A stretch of DNA of 64,000 nucleotides. Origin: Pseudomonas fontis. Its GTDB lineage: Bacteria; Pseudomonadota; Gammaproteobacteria; Pseudomonadales; Pseudomonadaceae. The translations under genes were made by a program, and so were the position numbers. Below are positions 1 to 8,654 of the stretch, piece by piece. Where the stretch lies: NCBI RefSeq assembly GCF_028656955.1, contig NZ_JAMDGY010000011.1:177342-241341 (forward strand), in the 5' to 3' direction. The notes under the pieces were generated by a model, which saw only the letters and a program-made list of their open reading frames with translations, was not told the origin of the DNA and searched no databases. Each line of letters starts with the position of its first letter. Within the stretch, counting starts at the first letter, position 1.

Positions 1-1170
1 GAAAATCTGACCGAACCCGGCACCTATGAAGATGGTGATGGGCTTCGCTTGGTCGTCAAATCTACCGGGCGTAAATCCTGGCTGCTTCGCTTCCAGCTGG
101 CGGGCCGTCGCAGAGAGATGGGCCTAGGCTCATTCCCTGAGGTGAGTCTCAAGAAAGCCAGACAAGACGCCAGCGCTAAACGCAGCCAACTAAGTGATGG
201 CATTGATCCCCTGATAGCCAGAGATATAGAGCGCGCCGCTCAACGGGAAGCCCAGCGTGCAAGTGAAGCCAAGCAACTAAAATTCGAGACGCTCGCAAAG
301 CAATACCGTGATGCTCACGGCGCGGCGTGGTCGGAAAAGTGGCGTAAAGGGTGGCTGCGGAAGCTGGAGCTGTATGCGTTTGATCACATAGGCAAGCTTT
401 CAGCCGAAGACATAGGTACTCCCGAAGTACTTAAGATATTGCAACCCATCTGGGCCACCAAGACCAGAACGGCTGACGAGGTACGTGGACAAATAGAACA
501 AGTCCTGGACGCAGCCAAGGCACGTAACCTGCGACAAGGTGAGAACCCTGCTCGCTGGCGCGGGCACTTAGACAATCTGTTGAGCCGCTCTGAAAAGAGG
601 AAGGCTCGGAAGCGTGAGCACTTCGAAGCAATGCGCTGGCAGGAAGTGCCGGAACTGATGGTAAAGCTTAGGGTAAACGCCACACCTCCGTCTTGGGCCG
701 CTCAACTGCTGATCATGACCAGCGCACGCGCCCACATGATTAGGTTCGCTCGTTGGGATGAGTTTGATTTGGAAGCATGCACTTGGTCACTGCCAGATGA
801 GCGAATGAAGATGCGAGTAGCTTTCGTAATCCCGCTTGCCGAAGAAGTGGTAAAGCTTGTGAAGAGTATTCTGCGAGACGAAGGAAGTCCCTTTCTGTTC
901 CCAGGCCAAGGCAAGACAGGGGTGATGCATGCAAATGCTATCAGAACCCTCCTGCACGACATGGGGTACGAGCACATCACTCGCCATGGCTTTCGATCTT
1001 CATTTCGTGATTGGGCTGGCGAATGCACACACTACCCACGTGAAGTCTGTGAAATGGCGCTGGCTCACGATGAGAGGGATCAAACAGAAGGGGCTTACTC
1101 GCGTTCAGACTTTCTAGAAAAACGCCGTGCTCTAATGGCGGACTGGGCTGTTTTTTTATCCTTACCATAG
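1..1170 (+). CDS. Tyrosine-type site-specific integrase, 5' end outside window
   Basis: The reading frame is open from base 1, so the N-terminus lies outside the window. The first visible residues (ENLTEPGTYEDGDGLRL) match the DUF4102-type N-terminal arm of P4-like island integrases. The C-terminal half carries the tyrosine recombinase catalytic set: an Arg in TSARAHMIRF, the H-x-x-R box in HGFRSSFRDW, a later His in LAHDERDQ and the nucleophile Tyr in EGAYSRSD. The protein is expected to integrate and excise the island at a specific attachment site, usually a tRNA or tmRNA end. That site is not in the window and presumably lies to the left. Identity is secure; the start is unknown. Confidence 0.95.
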   Translation, partial: ENLTEPGTYEDGDGLRLVVKSTGRKSWLLRFQLAGRRREMGLGSFPEVSLKKARQDASAKRSQLSDGIDPLIARDIERAAQREAQRASEAKQLKFETLAKQYRDAHGAAWSEKWRKGWLRKLELYAFDHIGKLSAEDIGTPEVLKILQPIWATKTRTADEVRGQIEQVLDAAKARNLRQGENPARWRGHLDNLLSRSEKRKARKREHFEAMRWQEVPELMVKLRVNATPPSWAAQLLIMTSARAHMIRFARWDEFDLEACTWSLPDERMKMRVAFVIPLAEEVVKLVKSILRDEGSPFLFPGQGKTGVMHANAIRTLLHDMGYEHITRHGFRSSFRDWAGECTHYPREVCEMALAHDERDQTEGAYSRSDFLEKRRALMADWAVFLSLP

Positions 1171-1184
1171 CCTACAATTCATAA

Positions 1185-1940
1185 ATGAGCCTCCACACAA
1201 TGAAAGACAATAAAACTCTCACCGAACTTCTAAATTCTCTATATTCGAAAAATAAACCTTTAAAGAAAAAAAGTAAAAATCTTCTCCCTCACCCAATAGA
1301 GGCAAAAGAAGAAAAACTAAACAACTTACTAAATCACACACACCTAATACTCAGAGCGACCCTGAAAAAAAACTGGCCAAAGGAATTAAACAGCCACATA
1401 GACCAGAGCATATCAAGGTTTTTAGAAACCCCAAAAATCACATGGAAGGACATTCTAAGCTGCTGGACAAACACATACGACGAAGAAAAAAGAAGCAAAA
1501 TTAAATTGTATTTTTTCTACGCAAAAGTTTATTATCTAAGCGCAAAACTACAAGTAGAACAAAATAATACAGAGAAAGCATTTATCTATATATCGCATGC
1601 ATCCTACTTACTAGGATTCCTTGATGGTTACAAGAATCATATTGACGAAGAAAAGTTTAGGCGCGAACGCGCAACTGAAGGCGGAAACCGGAAGGAATCA
1701 AAAATATCAAAAATAAGAGATCACTTCTCTCTACTGCTGAAAAACCCACCGAAAAATGGATGGGGCACCGAATCTGAAACCATTGAAGCAATTTATACCA
1801 GCATGAAATTTCAAAGTTACCTCTCAGAAATCCAAGCACAAGAAACGATTAAAGACCTAAAGAACTTCATAACCGAAGAGCTCATTCACAACACCTGCAA
1901 TCAGGAAACATACAAGGCACTACGTAAAAAGCGACGCTAA
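1185..1940 (+). CDS. Hypothetical AT-rich island protein
   Basis: This 251-residue frame begins 15 bases after the integrase stop codon. It is Lys/Glu/Asn-rich, mostly helical in appearance, and has no signal peptide or clear membrane segment. An alternative ATG at 1200 would shorten it by five residues. The base composition is strikingly AT-rich compared with the integrase before it and the genes from 4.2 kb onward, which points to recent acquisition from a low-GC source. I do not recognise a family. Placement directly behind the integrase is typical of island cargo, but no function can be assigned. Confidence 0.7.
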   Translation: MSLHTMKDNKTLTELLNSLYSKNKPLKKKSKNLLPHPIEAKEEKLNNLLNHTHLILRATLKKNWPKELNSHIDQSISRFLETPKITWKDILSCWTNTYDEEKRSKIKLYFFYAKVYYLSAKLQVEQNNTEKAFIYISHASYLLGFLDGYKNHIDEEKFRRERATEGGNRKESKISKIRDHFSLLLKNPPKNGWGTESETIEAIYTSMKFQSYLSEIQAQETIKDLKNFITEELIHNTCNQETYKALRKKRR

Positions 1941-1954
1941 ATTAGGGGCATATA

Positions 1955-1995
1955 AAAAAGCCAGAGTACTACGACCCTGGCCTTATAAATTTTAT
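1955..1995. terminator. Possible bidirectional terminator between convergent genes
   Basis: GCCAG (1960-1964) can pair with CTGGC (1977-1981). The stem is preceded by an A-run and followed by an AT-rich tail containing TTTTATTT. It lies between the plus-strand gene ending at 1940 and the minus-strand gene ending at 2047. The stem is only five base pairs, so this is a weak call. Confidence 0.4.
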
Positions 1996-2046
1996 TTGAA
2001 AAATACAGTCTCAAAGCTTTCTCGGCAGAAGAGAAAAGACCACTAG

Positions 2047-3477
2047 CTAAAATAAGTACCCCCTCCTTGAAAAATCCACCACCAACGTACTTCCTTGTTC
2101 AGAATAAGAAATTTCGCCTAGAGAAATAAGCTCGTCCAGCGCTGCATCAAGACGTATCTTACTTCTCAATCTTCGCGGCCCATACTGAAGAATACTATTC
2201 TTCCTCACATTTTCAAAGCCATCCTCACGATATTTGTCAAACCACGCGCGCAATTCATAAACATCTAAATCTATTTCCCTCGGAGGGACAAATAACCGAT
2301 AAAACTCATCGGAACACCAAAGACAAAAGTCGATTGCGAAATTCAACGTCTCAATCGATATATCACTATCAAACCCCTCAAAGACATGTAACAACGCCGC
2401 TACCCGTGCAATATTATCCGCCAATTTTGAGGCATGATCCCCCGCGGCATAAAATCTGCCACCTTCCCTGATCTCTGACTCGATATCATTAAACACCTGA
2501 AGCCATCTCTCGCAAGCCGCAGGAGCAAATGAAATTATCTTACGTTTTTGATTAGGGGAATGCAAAAGCCCTAAATTATAAGAAAGTAATTCCTTTAATC
2601 GACCTGCATAATTGTTAATATGATCCCATGAAATTGTTGCACCGCTCAAAACCCTTGTCCCCTGAGTTGACTCAGGAAAACACACCAAAAAGCGCGCCCA
2701 CAGCCCAGACCCACGAGACTTCTCACCATGGGAATCAATATACGACTTAAAAGCGCTAGGCTGCGTCATAAATGAAACAGTCAATCTAGCCCCATGAAGC
2801 TCATAGCTTTCCGCCGTTTTACGATCCACCACCACTGGATCACCGCTCCACATTGCGTTCTGCTTAGATAAATCGTTAAACGCCCGCCCCTTCAAACCAC
2901 CTTCACTTGAAATAATACCTGCCGTTGGAATGTTTTGATAAAGCCCGCAAAACAGCGCCTCCGAAGTTGAGTCCTCATAAATCATTTTGCACTGCCTTGG
3001 TCTAACCGGACGAACCAAAGCATTCGCTATTAACTCTTGCTCAACTAGCTCAGTACACTCACCTCTACTTGATGCCTTTTCAACTCGCTTTAACAGCTCT
3101 TTGTTTTTAGCGAGCCAAATCTTATCCCTCACTTCCCACTCTCCTAGCTGCGCCCTCCACACAACATCTTGTGTTTTTTGAAACTCACGAACAGGCTCTA
3201 AGAAAACGTTTTCTGAAGACGACTTACGCTCACCTGAACTAGCTATCGCCAGCATCAATAATGACAGCGGTACACACTGCCCAATAGGCTTGCGCACATC
3301 AAACCTCCCCTGAGCCGCTACTGAGATAGCAGTCAAAGCCCCAAAAAATATTAACGGCCTTGGAGACTGTATATTTCTTTCAACCTCGTCAATTGCTGAA
3401 TTAAGGAGGGGAAACTGCAAACTTGCTGGAAACTTGCTATTAATTGGGGGAAGGCCTTTACCCTTTGACTCAAACAT
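2047..3477 (-). CDS. YfjI/DUF3987-family protein of mobile elements
   Basis: The 476-residue product resembles the DUF3987 (YfjI) family found in phage-like islands, often annotated as a replication- or primase-associated ATPase. The family-like segment with a degenerate P-loop (ASSGERKSSSE) lies near residue 85, and a conserved middle part contains SSEGGLKGRAFNDL and MTQPSAFKSYID. I chose the ATG at 3477, which has a strong GGAGG-like ribosome site and overlaps the upstream alpA-like stop by 8 bases, instead of an upstream start that would lie deep inside that gene. Coupling to an AlpA regulator is typical of P4-like satellites and integrative islands. The biochemical activity is not established. 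Confidence 0.75.
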   Translation of the reverse strand: MFESKGKGLPPINSKFPASLQFPLLNSAIDEVERNIQSPRPLIFFGALTAISVAAQGRFDVRKPIGQCVPLSLLMLAIASSGERKSSSENVFLEPVREFQKTQDVVWRAQLGEWEVRDKIWLAKNKELLKRVEKASSRGECTELVEQELIANALVRPVRPRQCKMIYEDSTSEALFCGLYQNIPTAGIISSEGGLKGRAFNDLSKQNAMWSGDPVVVDRKTAESYELHGARLTVSFMTQPSAFKSYIDSHGEKSRGSGLWARFLVCFPESTQGTRVLSGATISWDHINNYAGRLKELLSYNLGLLHSPNQKRKIISFAPAACERWLQVFNDIESEIREGGRFYAAGDHASKLADNIARVAALLHVFEGFDSDISIETLNFAIDFCLWCSDEFYRLFVPPREIDLDVYELRAWFDKYREDGFENVRKNSILQYGPRRLRSKIRLDAALDELISLGEISYSEQGSTLVVDFSRRGYLF

Positions 3478-3751
3478 TTCGCCCCCCTCCGCCCCCTGGG
3501 ACAACTGAAAGCCTCGATTCAATCCATCGGCATATATCAGACTCCAACCAACCAATTGCCCCCCTGCCAGTTACACTCGAAAGTCTTATTGGCAAAGGAA
3601 ATTCCTGATCATGCCTTGGAGACCTGGGATTCATCCAATCATATATCGTAGAGCGCGCCACTCCCAAACGACCAATTACCTGCTTAATTCGCAGTACCGC
3701 CTCCCTCGCATCAGACGTAGCAATCGCTGTTCTTTCATCTTCCCTTTCCAT
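3470..3751 (-). CDS. AlpA-family transcriptional regulator
   Basis: This 93-residue protein has a MerR-like winged helix: RIKQVIGRLGVARSTIYDWM near residues 21-40 and a GWLESDICRWIESR helix at the end. AlpA proteins act as small DNA-binding regulators of excision and replication genes in satellites such as P4 and CP4-57. It has a good ribosome site (GAGAGGGTGAAATG) and is transcribed ahead of the YfjI-like gene, which it overlaps. The long intergenic region upstream probably holds its promoter. Confidence 0.85.
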   Translation of the reverse strand: MEREDERTAIATSDAREAVLRIKQVIGRLGVARSTIYDWMNPRSPRHDQEFPLPIRLSSVTGRGAIGWLESDICRWIESRLSVVPGGGGGRNV

Positions 3752-4227
3752 TTCACCCTCTCGTTACGCTCTGAATACACAGGGGAAATGTTATTAGGCC
3801 GCGCTCACAACCGAACCGCCCGCGCTTATAAAATCTAATAAAATTGTTAGCGCCAATATTGACTTTTACGAAAACAACTTAAATAGACCCACAACCTACC
3901 GCAAAAGGCTCCACGTGGATGATTCCTGGGCGAGGATGCAGTGACCGGAAGTCAGCGAGAAATTTCCAAGCACACATCTTGACTTATCGTAATAACGATT
4001 TTTAGAAATCGTGAGTTTGGCGCATACATTGGTAAAATAGCGGCTATTTTGGCTACGGATAGCCAAAATAGCCGCTATTTAGAGTAGATAGCTTGGAGAG
4101 ATGGGGCGTCGCGCGCTCTAAGGCTTCAATTCGTATGCCGATGCTTGGTCTAACCTGAGCACTTCAATTCGAAAAGAATTCAGCCACACATAATCGCAGT
4201 GACATCACCCCCAAGGAGGTTCGCCCC
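3752..4227. promoter_or_regulatory. Divergent control region between alpA-like gene and island block
   Basis: This stretch of 476 bases carries no convincing gene. It is AT-rich close to the alpA-like start and must contain two divergent promoters, one for alpA-yfjI on the minus strand and one for the plus-strand block that begins at 4228. Its notable content is the perfect inverted repeat at 4035-4080. A strong Shine-Dalgarno (AAGGAGGT) precedes 4228. Confidence 0.5.
4035..4080. repeat. Perfect 21-bp inverted repeat with 4-base loop
   Basis: The left arm is 4035-4055, the loop is CGGA (4056-4059), and the right arm 4060-4080 is its exact reverse complement. Each arm contains a shorter palindrome of the form AAATAGC-G-GCTATTT, so the structure is a pair of 15-bp operator-like palindromes in inverted orientation. 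There is no T-tract typical of a terminator. It could be a regulator-binding site, a cruciform, or part of a replication or transfer origin. Its location, about 150 bases before a nine-kilobase island gene block, favours a control role. Confidence 0.85.
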
Positions 4228-4557
4228 ATGTCATTGCAGTGCCCTCGCTGTCATTCCCCCAAAGTCGCTTCTTTTCATCACGCCATGAAAGTCGGCGCGG
4301 CCATCGGCACCGTGGGTGGTGCTGTGCGCGGCGTTAGTGCTGCGCTTGCTGGAGGCCAAGCAGGCGCGCTTATTGGCGCCATCGCCGGCCCTGTAGGTAT
4401 CACCCTCGGTTCGGTATCGGGTGCCATCCTCGGCGGGTTGGCCGGTGGTGTCGCCGGCTGTGCTCTCGGCGCCCAACTGGGTGAGTCGCTCGATCGCCAC
4501 GTCCTGGCCCACAACCTCTGCTTGCTATGTGGCCACCACTTCAACCTCCCGACCTAA
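4228..4557 (+). CDS. Small protein with split zinc ribbon around a glycine zipper
   Basis: The 109-residue product begins with CPRCHSP (Cys5, Cys8) and ends with CLLCGHHF, giving four cysteines as in a zinc ribbon. The intervening ~75 residues are a Gly/Ala-rich hydrophobic stretch with repeated G-x3-G spacing (GGQAGALIGAIAGPVG, GAILGGLAGGVAG), typical of glycine-zipper membrane segments. The start has a textbook AAGGAGGT ribosome site. The role is unknown. It heads the plus-strand island block, and a second protein with the same cysteine layout is at 7972-8286. Confidence 0.75.
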   Translation: MSLQCPRCHSPKVASFHHAMKVGAAIGTVGGAVRGVSAALAGGQAGALIGAIAGPVGITLGSVSGAILGGLAGGVAGCALGAQLGESLDRHVLAHNLCLLCGHHFNLPT

Positions 4558-4649
4558 CCAAGTCAACCTCCCCTCTATTTATTTCGTCCGGACGGTGCTG
4601 CGCTCTGCGTGGCGCTTTATGCCGGCTTGCACCTAAAGGAATTAAAACA

Positions 4650-5618
4650 ATGGCTCATCTCGTCGAAACTATGGCCTACGCTGGCGAAACTCCCTGGCAT
4701 GGCCTGGGCAATCAGCTCACTCAGAAGCAACCCATCGAAGTTTGGCAACGCGAAGCTGGGATGGACTGGGCGATCCAAGAAAGCCCCGTACACTTCAAAT
4801 CGGGTGCCGTCGGCCACATCGGCGCTATACATTCTTTTCCGGAGCAGAAGGTGCTCTACCGCTCCGATACTAAAGCACCGCTGTCGGTGGTCTCCCAGCG
4901 TTACCACACCGTGCAGCCGCGTGAGGTGCTGGAGTTTTATCGTGACCTCACCGAGGTCTCCGGCTACGAGCTGGAGACTGCGGGGGTACTCAAAGGCGGG
5001 CGCAAGTTCTGGGCACTTGCGCGCACCGGACAAGGCGCTGCCCTGAAAGGAAACGATCAGGTCAACGGCTACCTGCTGCTGGCCACGTCCTGCGACGGCA
5101 CCCTGGCCACCACGGCAACACCCACCACCGTGCGCGTGGTCTGCAACAACACCCTGACGATAGCCCTGGACGGCTCATCTCGTGCAATCAAGGTGCCGCA
5201 CAATACCCGCTTCGATCCGAAGGCAGTGAAGAAGCAACTCGGCATAGCCGTCTCCGGCTGGGACGAGTTCATGTATCGCATGCGCCATCTCGCTGAACGC
5301 AAGGTCCAGTGGCATGAGGCTCTTGGATATTTCATGTCGGTGTTGTGTGAGGTAAATCCGAGCAATCAACTACCAGAGCAACTACCCAACGAACGCGCCC
5401 TACGAAAGGTGCAAGAGCTGTATGAAGGCCGTGGTCGGGGCAGCCAGCTCGAATCGGCACGCGGAACCGCCTGGGGCTTGCTCAATGCGGTGACCGAGTA
5501 CGTCGATCACGAGCGCCGCGCACGTAGCAATGAGTACCGCATGGACTCAGCGTGGTTTGGTCAGGGTTCGCAAATCAAGCAACGCGCCCTGGATGCAGCG
5601 CTGCGTCTCGCAGCTTAA
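4650..5618 (+). CDS. DUF932 (phage/plasmid-like, YfjQ-type) protein
   Basis: The 322-residue product matches the DUF932 family carried by plasmids, ICEs and phages: an N-terminal GETPWHGLGNQL segment, a central LLATSCDGTLATTATPTTVRVVCNNTL block and a C-terminal region ending in SAWFGQGSQIKQRALDAAL. I chose the ATG at 4650, preceded by AAAGGA, because translation from earlier codons gives low-complexity sequence that overlaps the preceding gene. The molecular function of the family is not firmly known; it is commonly linked to DNA recombination functions of mobile elements, and the YqaJ nuclease gene follows directly. Confidence 0.85.
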   Translation: MAHLVETMAYAGETPWHGLGNQLTQKQPIEVWQREAGMDWAIQESPVHFKSGAVGHIGAIHSFPEQKVLYRSDTKAPLSVVSQRYHTVQPREVLEFYRDLTEVSGYELETAGVLKGGRKFWALARTGQGAALKGNDQVNGYLLLATSCDGTLATTATPTTVRVVCNNTLTIALDGSSRAIKVPHNTRFDPKAVKKQLGIAVSGWDEFMYRMRHLAERKVQWHEALGYFMSVLCEVNPSNQLPEQLPNERALRKVQELYEGRGRGSQLESARGTAWGLLNAVTEYVDHERRARSNEYRMDSAWFGQGSQIKQRALDAALRLAA

Positions 5619-5691
5619 CCCTTCTCGTCAATCGCCACGCCCGGTCAGCCTTGTGCTGGTCGGGCGTATTTATGCCTGCAAGGTGAACACG

Positions 5692-6696
5692 ATGAAAGCA
5701 ACCTCATTGAATAGTAGTACCCCGAAGCTCCGCCCTGCCCTTCGCCTGGTCAGCACCAAGGAACTGCCGCGCGAGGACTGGCTTGAAGTGCGTAAACAAG
5801 GCATCGGTAGTTCCGACGCAGGCGCTGCGGTTGGGCTCAACCCGTACAAGTCGCAGTTGGAGCTGTGGCTTGAAAAGACTGGTCGCGATGCCACGCTACC
5901 GAAAATAGATCCTCATGATGAAGAGAGTCCAGCCTATTGGGGCAATGTGCTGGAACCCATCGTCGCTTGGCACTACAGCAAGCGCACCGGTAAAAAAGTG
6001 CGGCGGATTAACGCCGTGCTGCAGCATCCGAACCCCGAACTGCCCTGGATGCTGGCCAACATCGACCGCGAGGTAATTGGCGGAGACGACGTGCAGATCC
6101 TCGAATGCAAGACCGCCGGCATAAACGGGGCACGTCTCTGGAAGGAAGGCGTGCCCGAGTATGTCCAACTTCAAGTGATGCACCAGCTCGCCGTCACTGG
6201 CAAGCAAGCCGCGGATGTGGCGGTACTGCTGGGCGGTCAGCACCTGGAGATTCATCGCATCGAGCGTGACGAGCAAATGATCGCTCGCCTGATCGAACTG
6301 GAGCGCAAGTTCTGGACCTACGTGGAAACCGATACCCCGCCACCGGCCGACGGTAGCGCATCGGCTGAAGCAGCTTTGCGCTGCTTGTACCCAGAAGACA
6401 ACGGCCAGACCGTCGACTTCAGCAGTCGCGCCGGTTTAGCAGAGGCCTACCTGGAACTTAAGGCCGTTCGCCAGTCCATTGGCGAGAAGGAAACGCGCGA
6501 GGCCCAGCTCAAGCAGATACTACTGCAGGCCATGGGCGAGGCCACCCGAGCGGAGTTTTCCAGCGGTTACATCAGCTGGAAAAAATCCAAGGACAGTGCC
6601 GTACTCGATGTCCAACGCCTATTGCAAGAGAAACCCTACCTACAAGTTCGCTACACCAAAACCAAGGAAGGCAGTCGCCGCTTCCTGATCAACTGA
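5692..6696 (+). CDS. YqaJ-family viral-type recombination exonuclease
   Basis: This 334-residue protein shows the lambda-exonuclease-like YqaJ fold signature. GIGSSDAGAAVGLNPYKS occurs near residue 40, a WGNVLEPIVAWHY helix supplies an acidic residue, and the PD-(D/E)xK core is visible as NIDREVIGG followed by ILECKTA near residue 140. It probably resects double-stranded DNA to give single strands for annealing, supporting island or phage-type recombination. The ATG at 5692 is chosen because the upstream part of the frame overlaps the previous gene and does not fit the family. Confidence 0.88.
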   Translation: MKATSLNSSTPKLRPALRLVSTKELPREDWLEVRKQGIGSSDAGAAVGLNPYKSQLELWLEKTGRDATLPKIDPHDEESPAYWGNVLEPIVAWHYSKRTGKKVRRINAVLQHPNPELPWMLANIDREVIGGDDVQILECKTAGINGARLWKEGVPEYVQLQVMHQLAVTGKQAADVAVLLGGQHLEIHRIERDEQMIARLIELERKFWTYVETDTPPPADGSASAEAALRCLYPEDNGQTVDFSSRAGLAEAYLELKAVRQSIGEKETREAQLKQILLQAMGEATRAEFSSGYISWKKSKDSAVLDVQRLLQEKPYLQVRYTKTKEGSRRFLIN

Positions 6697-6776
6697 CTCC
6701 GCTATTACCTCCCCTTGGCCAGTCCATGCAGTTCGCGCTGCGTGGCCGGCCTTTTTTCATTTCCAGGAGAACCATC

Positions 6777-7673
6777 ATGTTGAAAGGCTTAGCCCTGACA
6801 CCCCCTGCGCTCGGACGCATCTCCATCGGCAAAGTCATCGAGAAAAACGGTAAACGCCTGCCGGAGAAAGATGATCAATTCACCATCACGTCCCAGGTGC
6901 AAAGCCGGGACGGCTGGCTACTACACCCACTCAATGACGAACTACGCCAGAGCAAGGAAGACAAGCTGCGCAGCATCCCGGTGCGCCTGCTGTTCAACGA
7001 ACCAGATCTGAACTTCCGTGCCGACTACACCCTGTTCGATCGCCAGTCTGGACGACCGCTGTGTGTCGGCAATGGCGAGGCCTGTAAACGTGTCACGCAG
7101 GACGGTATGCAATCACTCCCCTGCCCCTCGCCGGATGCTTGTTCATTAGCCAAAGGCGGAGCTTGCAAGCCCTATGGCAGGTTGAATGTGCTGATCGGTG
7201 ATGACGATCCGCTAGGCAGTTTCGTGTTCCGCACTACTGGTTTCAACAGCATCCGCACCCTGGCCGCTCGGCTGCATTACTTCCAGGCCATCTCGGGTAA
7301 CCGGTTGGCCTGCCTACCGCTGGAATTGCGTCTGCGTGGCAAGTCGACACGACAGAGCCATGGCACACCGATTTTCTACGTCGACCTGACCGTGCGCGGC
7401 GGCATGAACATCGCAGAGATGCTGCAGTCTGCCAACGAACTTGAGACCCAACGGCAATCAGCGGGATTTGATCAGGTAGCGCTGGATGAGGCGGCTCGAC
7501 GAGGCTTTAGCAACGGCGCTTTTGAGGACAGCGAGGAAGACAGCGGTGCTGTGATTGAAGAGTTCTTTTCAAGCCCGGATGCAACCGTTACCACGGAGCA
7601 ATGCAAAGCACCACAAACCAACTCCAACTCACTGGCCGGCAAGCTCGAAGCGCTCGCCACTCAAACCCAATGA
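6777..7673 (+). CDS. Gp3-like (possible recombination directionality) protein
   Basis: The 298-residue product has the organisation of the Gp3-like family that includes phage recombination directionality factors: an N-terminal GRISIGKV segment, then SIPVRLLFNEPDLNFRADY, then a cysteine cluster (CVGNGEACKR, CPSPDACSLAKGGACKPYG) that could bind metal. The C-terminal tail (from about residue 235) is acidic and looks disordered. It follows the YqaJ gene and starts at an ATG with an AGGAG ribosome site. In related islands such proteins are annotated as hydrolase or metal-binding. The directionality role is inference from family resemblance recalled from memory. Confidence 0.6.
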   Translation: MLKGLALTPPALGRISIGKVIEKNGKRLPEKDDQFTITSQVQSRDGWLLHPLNDELRQSKEDKLRSIPVRLLFNEPDLNFRADYTLFDRQSGRPLCVGNGEACKRVTQDGMQSLPCPSPDACSLAKGGACKPYGRLNVLIGDDDPLGSFVFRTTGFNSIRTLAARLHYFQAISGNRLACLPLELRLRGKSTRQSHGTPIFYVDLTVRGGMNIAEMLQSANELETQRQSAGFDQVALDEAARRGFSNGAFEDSEEDSGAVIEEFFSSPDATVTTEQCKAPQTNSNSLAGKLEALATQTQ

Positions 7674-7715
7674 CCAAACCCCAGTCTGACTTCAGGAAGA
7701 CTTTGGAGATCCGAA

Positions 7716-7922
7716 ATGACACTAATGAGATTTCTGCTTTGCCTGTTTGCGTTCGTTGGCGCGTTGGCGGCAGCCGGCACGTTGGTCGTAAGCATTATGT
7801 TGATGTTGCGTTTCCCGCCACTGCTGATCGCCGTACTGCTGGCGTGCTGGATTCTGAATCGCCTGCTTAAGGTGTTGAGCGCATCCATCCAGAACAAACC
7901 CACCAAAAACACTGCCACGTAA
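7716..7922 (+). CDS. Small two-helix membrane protein
   Basis: The 68-residue product has two hydrophobic segments, approximately residues 5-30 and 33-50, followed by a short polar tail (SIQNKPTKNTAT). It has a GGAGAT ribosome site and fits tidily between its neighbours, which supports its being real. No family is recognised. It presumably sits in the inner membrane as part of the island block. Confidence 0.6.
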   Translation: MTLMRFLLCLFAFVGALAAAGTLVVSIMLMLRFPPLLIAVLLACWILNRLLKVLSASIQNKPTKNTAT

Positions 7923-7971
7923 CGGTGGCCAGACACCACATTGCCGTACTCACTCATCAGGAGAATGAACG

Positions 7972-8286
7972 ATGATCAGACAATGTTTGATCTGCGACTC
8001 GAAAGCCGTACTCACCCTGGAGGCCGCAAGGGGCATCACCCTACTGATCGGCCTGGCCGATGGAGCATTACGGGGATCTCAGAACACGCATGAAAACGCT
8101 CAAGGTCGTCCTGGATACAACTCACTCCTGAACGGGCTGGCCGCTACCGCTCCAACCTACCCATCAGCACTGCGAGTCGCTGACGATGTCGGAAAGTATC
8201 AGTTCGCGGGGTTCGATTGCTTATGCTTGTGTTGCGGCGCGCGATTCGACGAAGAGCCAGCGGAGCCAGTTCCTCCGCCGCCGTGA
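7972..8286 (+). CDS. Small split zinc-ribbon protein
   Basis: The 104-residue protein has an N-terminal CLICDSK and a C-terminal CLCLCCGARF, so two cysteine pairs are separated by about 70 residues. The layout parallels the product of 4228-4557 (CPRC ... CLLCG), but the middle section here is polar and not a glycine zipper. The start has a CAGGAGAATG ribosome site. The end is proline-rich (EPAEPVPPPP). The function is unknown. Confidence 0.65.
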   Translation: MIRQCLICDSKAVLTLEAARGITLLIGLADGALRGSQNTHENAQGRPGYNSLLNGLAATAPTYPSALRVADDVGKYQFAGFDCLCLCCGARFDEEPAEPVPPPP

Positions 8287-8295
8287 AACCGCTGC

Positions 8296-8643
8296 TCAGC
8301 CACGACCGAGACGCTCAACAAGCCCTTCCACCATGCCCATGACGAGCATACGGTCGCTCATGTCCAGGGTCGACAGCAGATCGTAAAGTCGACGCGACTG
8401 ATCTTCCGGACGTGAACTTCCCTCAGTCAGCAAGTCGGCTGTCTCACAGCCGAAAATGCCCGCTAATTCCACCAATCGCTCAATGTTGGGCATCACGATC
8501 CCGCGCTCGATGCGCGACACCGCCTCGCTGCCAATCCCAAGCCTCTCGGCCACCTGCTCCTGACTCAGCTTGCAACGGACACGCTGGCGAGCAATTGCTT
8601 GGCCCACCAGCTCCGCCAGTTGCTTCGATTCGGTTTTTGACAT
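8296..8643 (-). CDS. XRE-family helix-turn-helix regulator
   Basis: The 115-residue protein has a classical HTH_3 domain at roughly residues 12-66 (LGQAIARQR-type helix, then KLSQEQVAERLGIGSEAVSRIERG). The C-terminal part (RLYDLLSTLDMSDRMLVMGMVEGLVERL) probably dimerises. It is transcribed away from the gene at 8783, so it is placed to repress that divergent promoter and its own. Matching inverted sites lie in the intergenic region. Confidence 0.9.
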   Translation of the reverse strand: MSKTESKQLAELVGQAIARQRVRCKLSQEQVAERLGIGSEAVSRIERGIVMPNIERLVELAGIFGCETADLLTEGSSRPEDQSRRLYDLLSTLDMSDRMLVMGMVEGLVERLGRG

Positions 8644-8654
8644 GCCGCCCTCCA

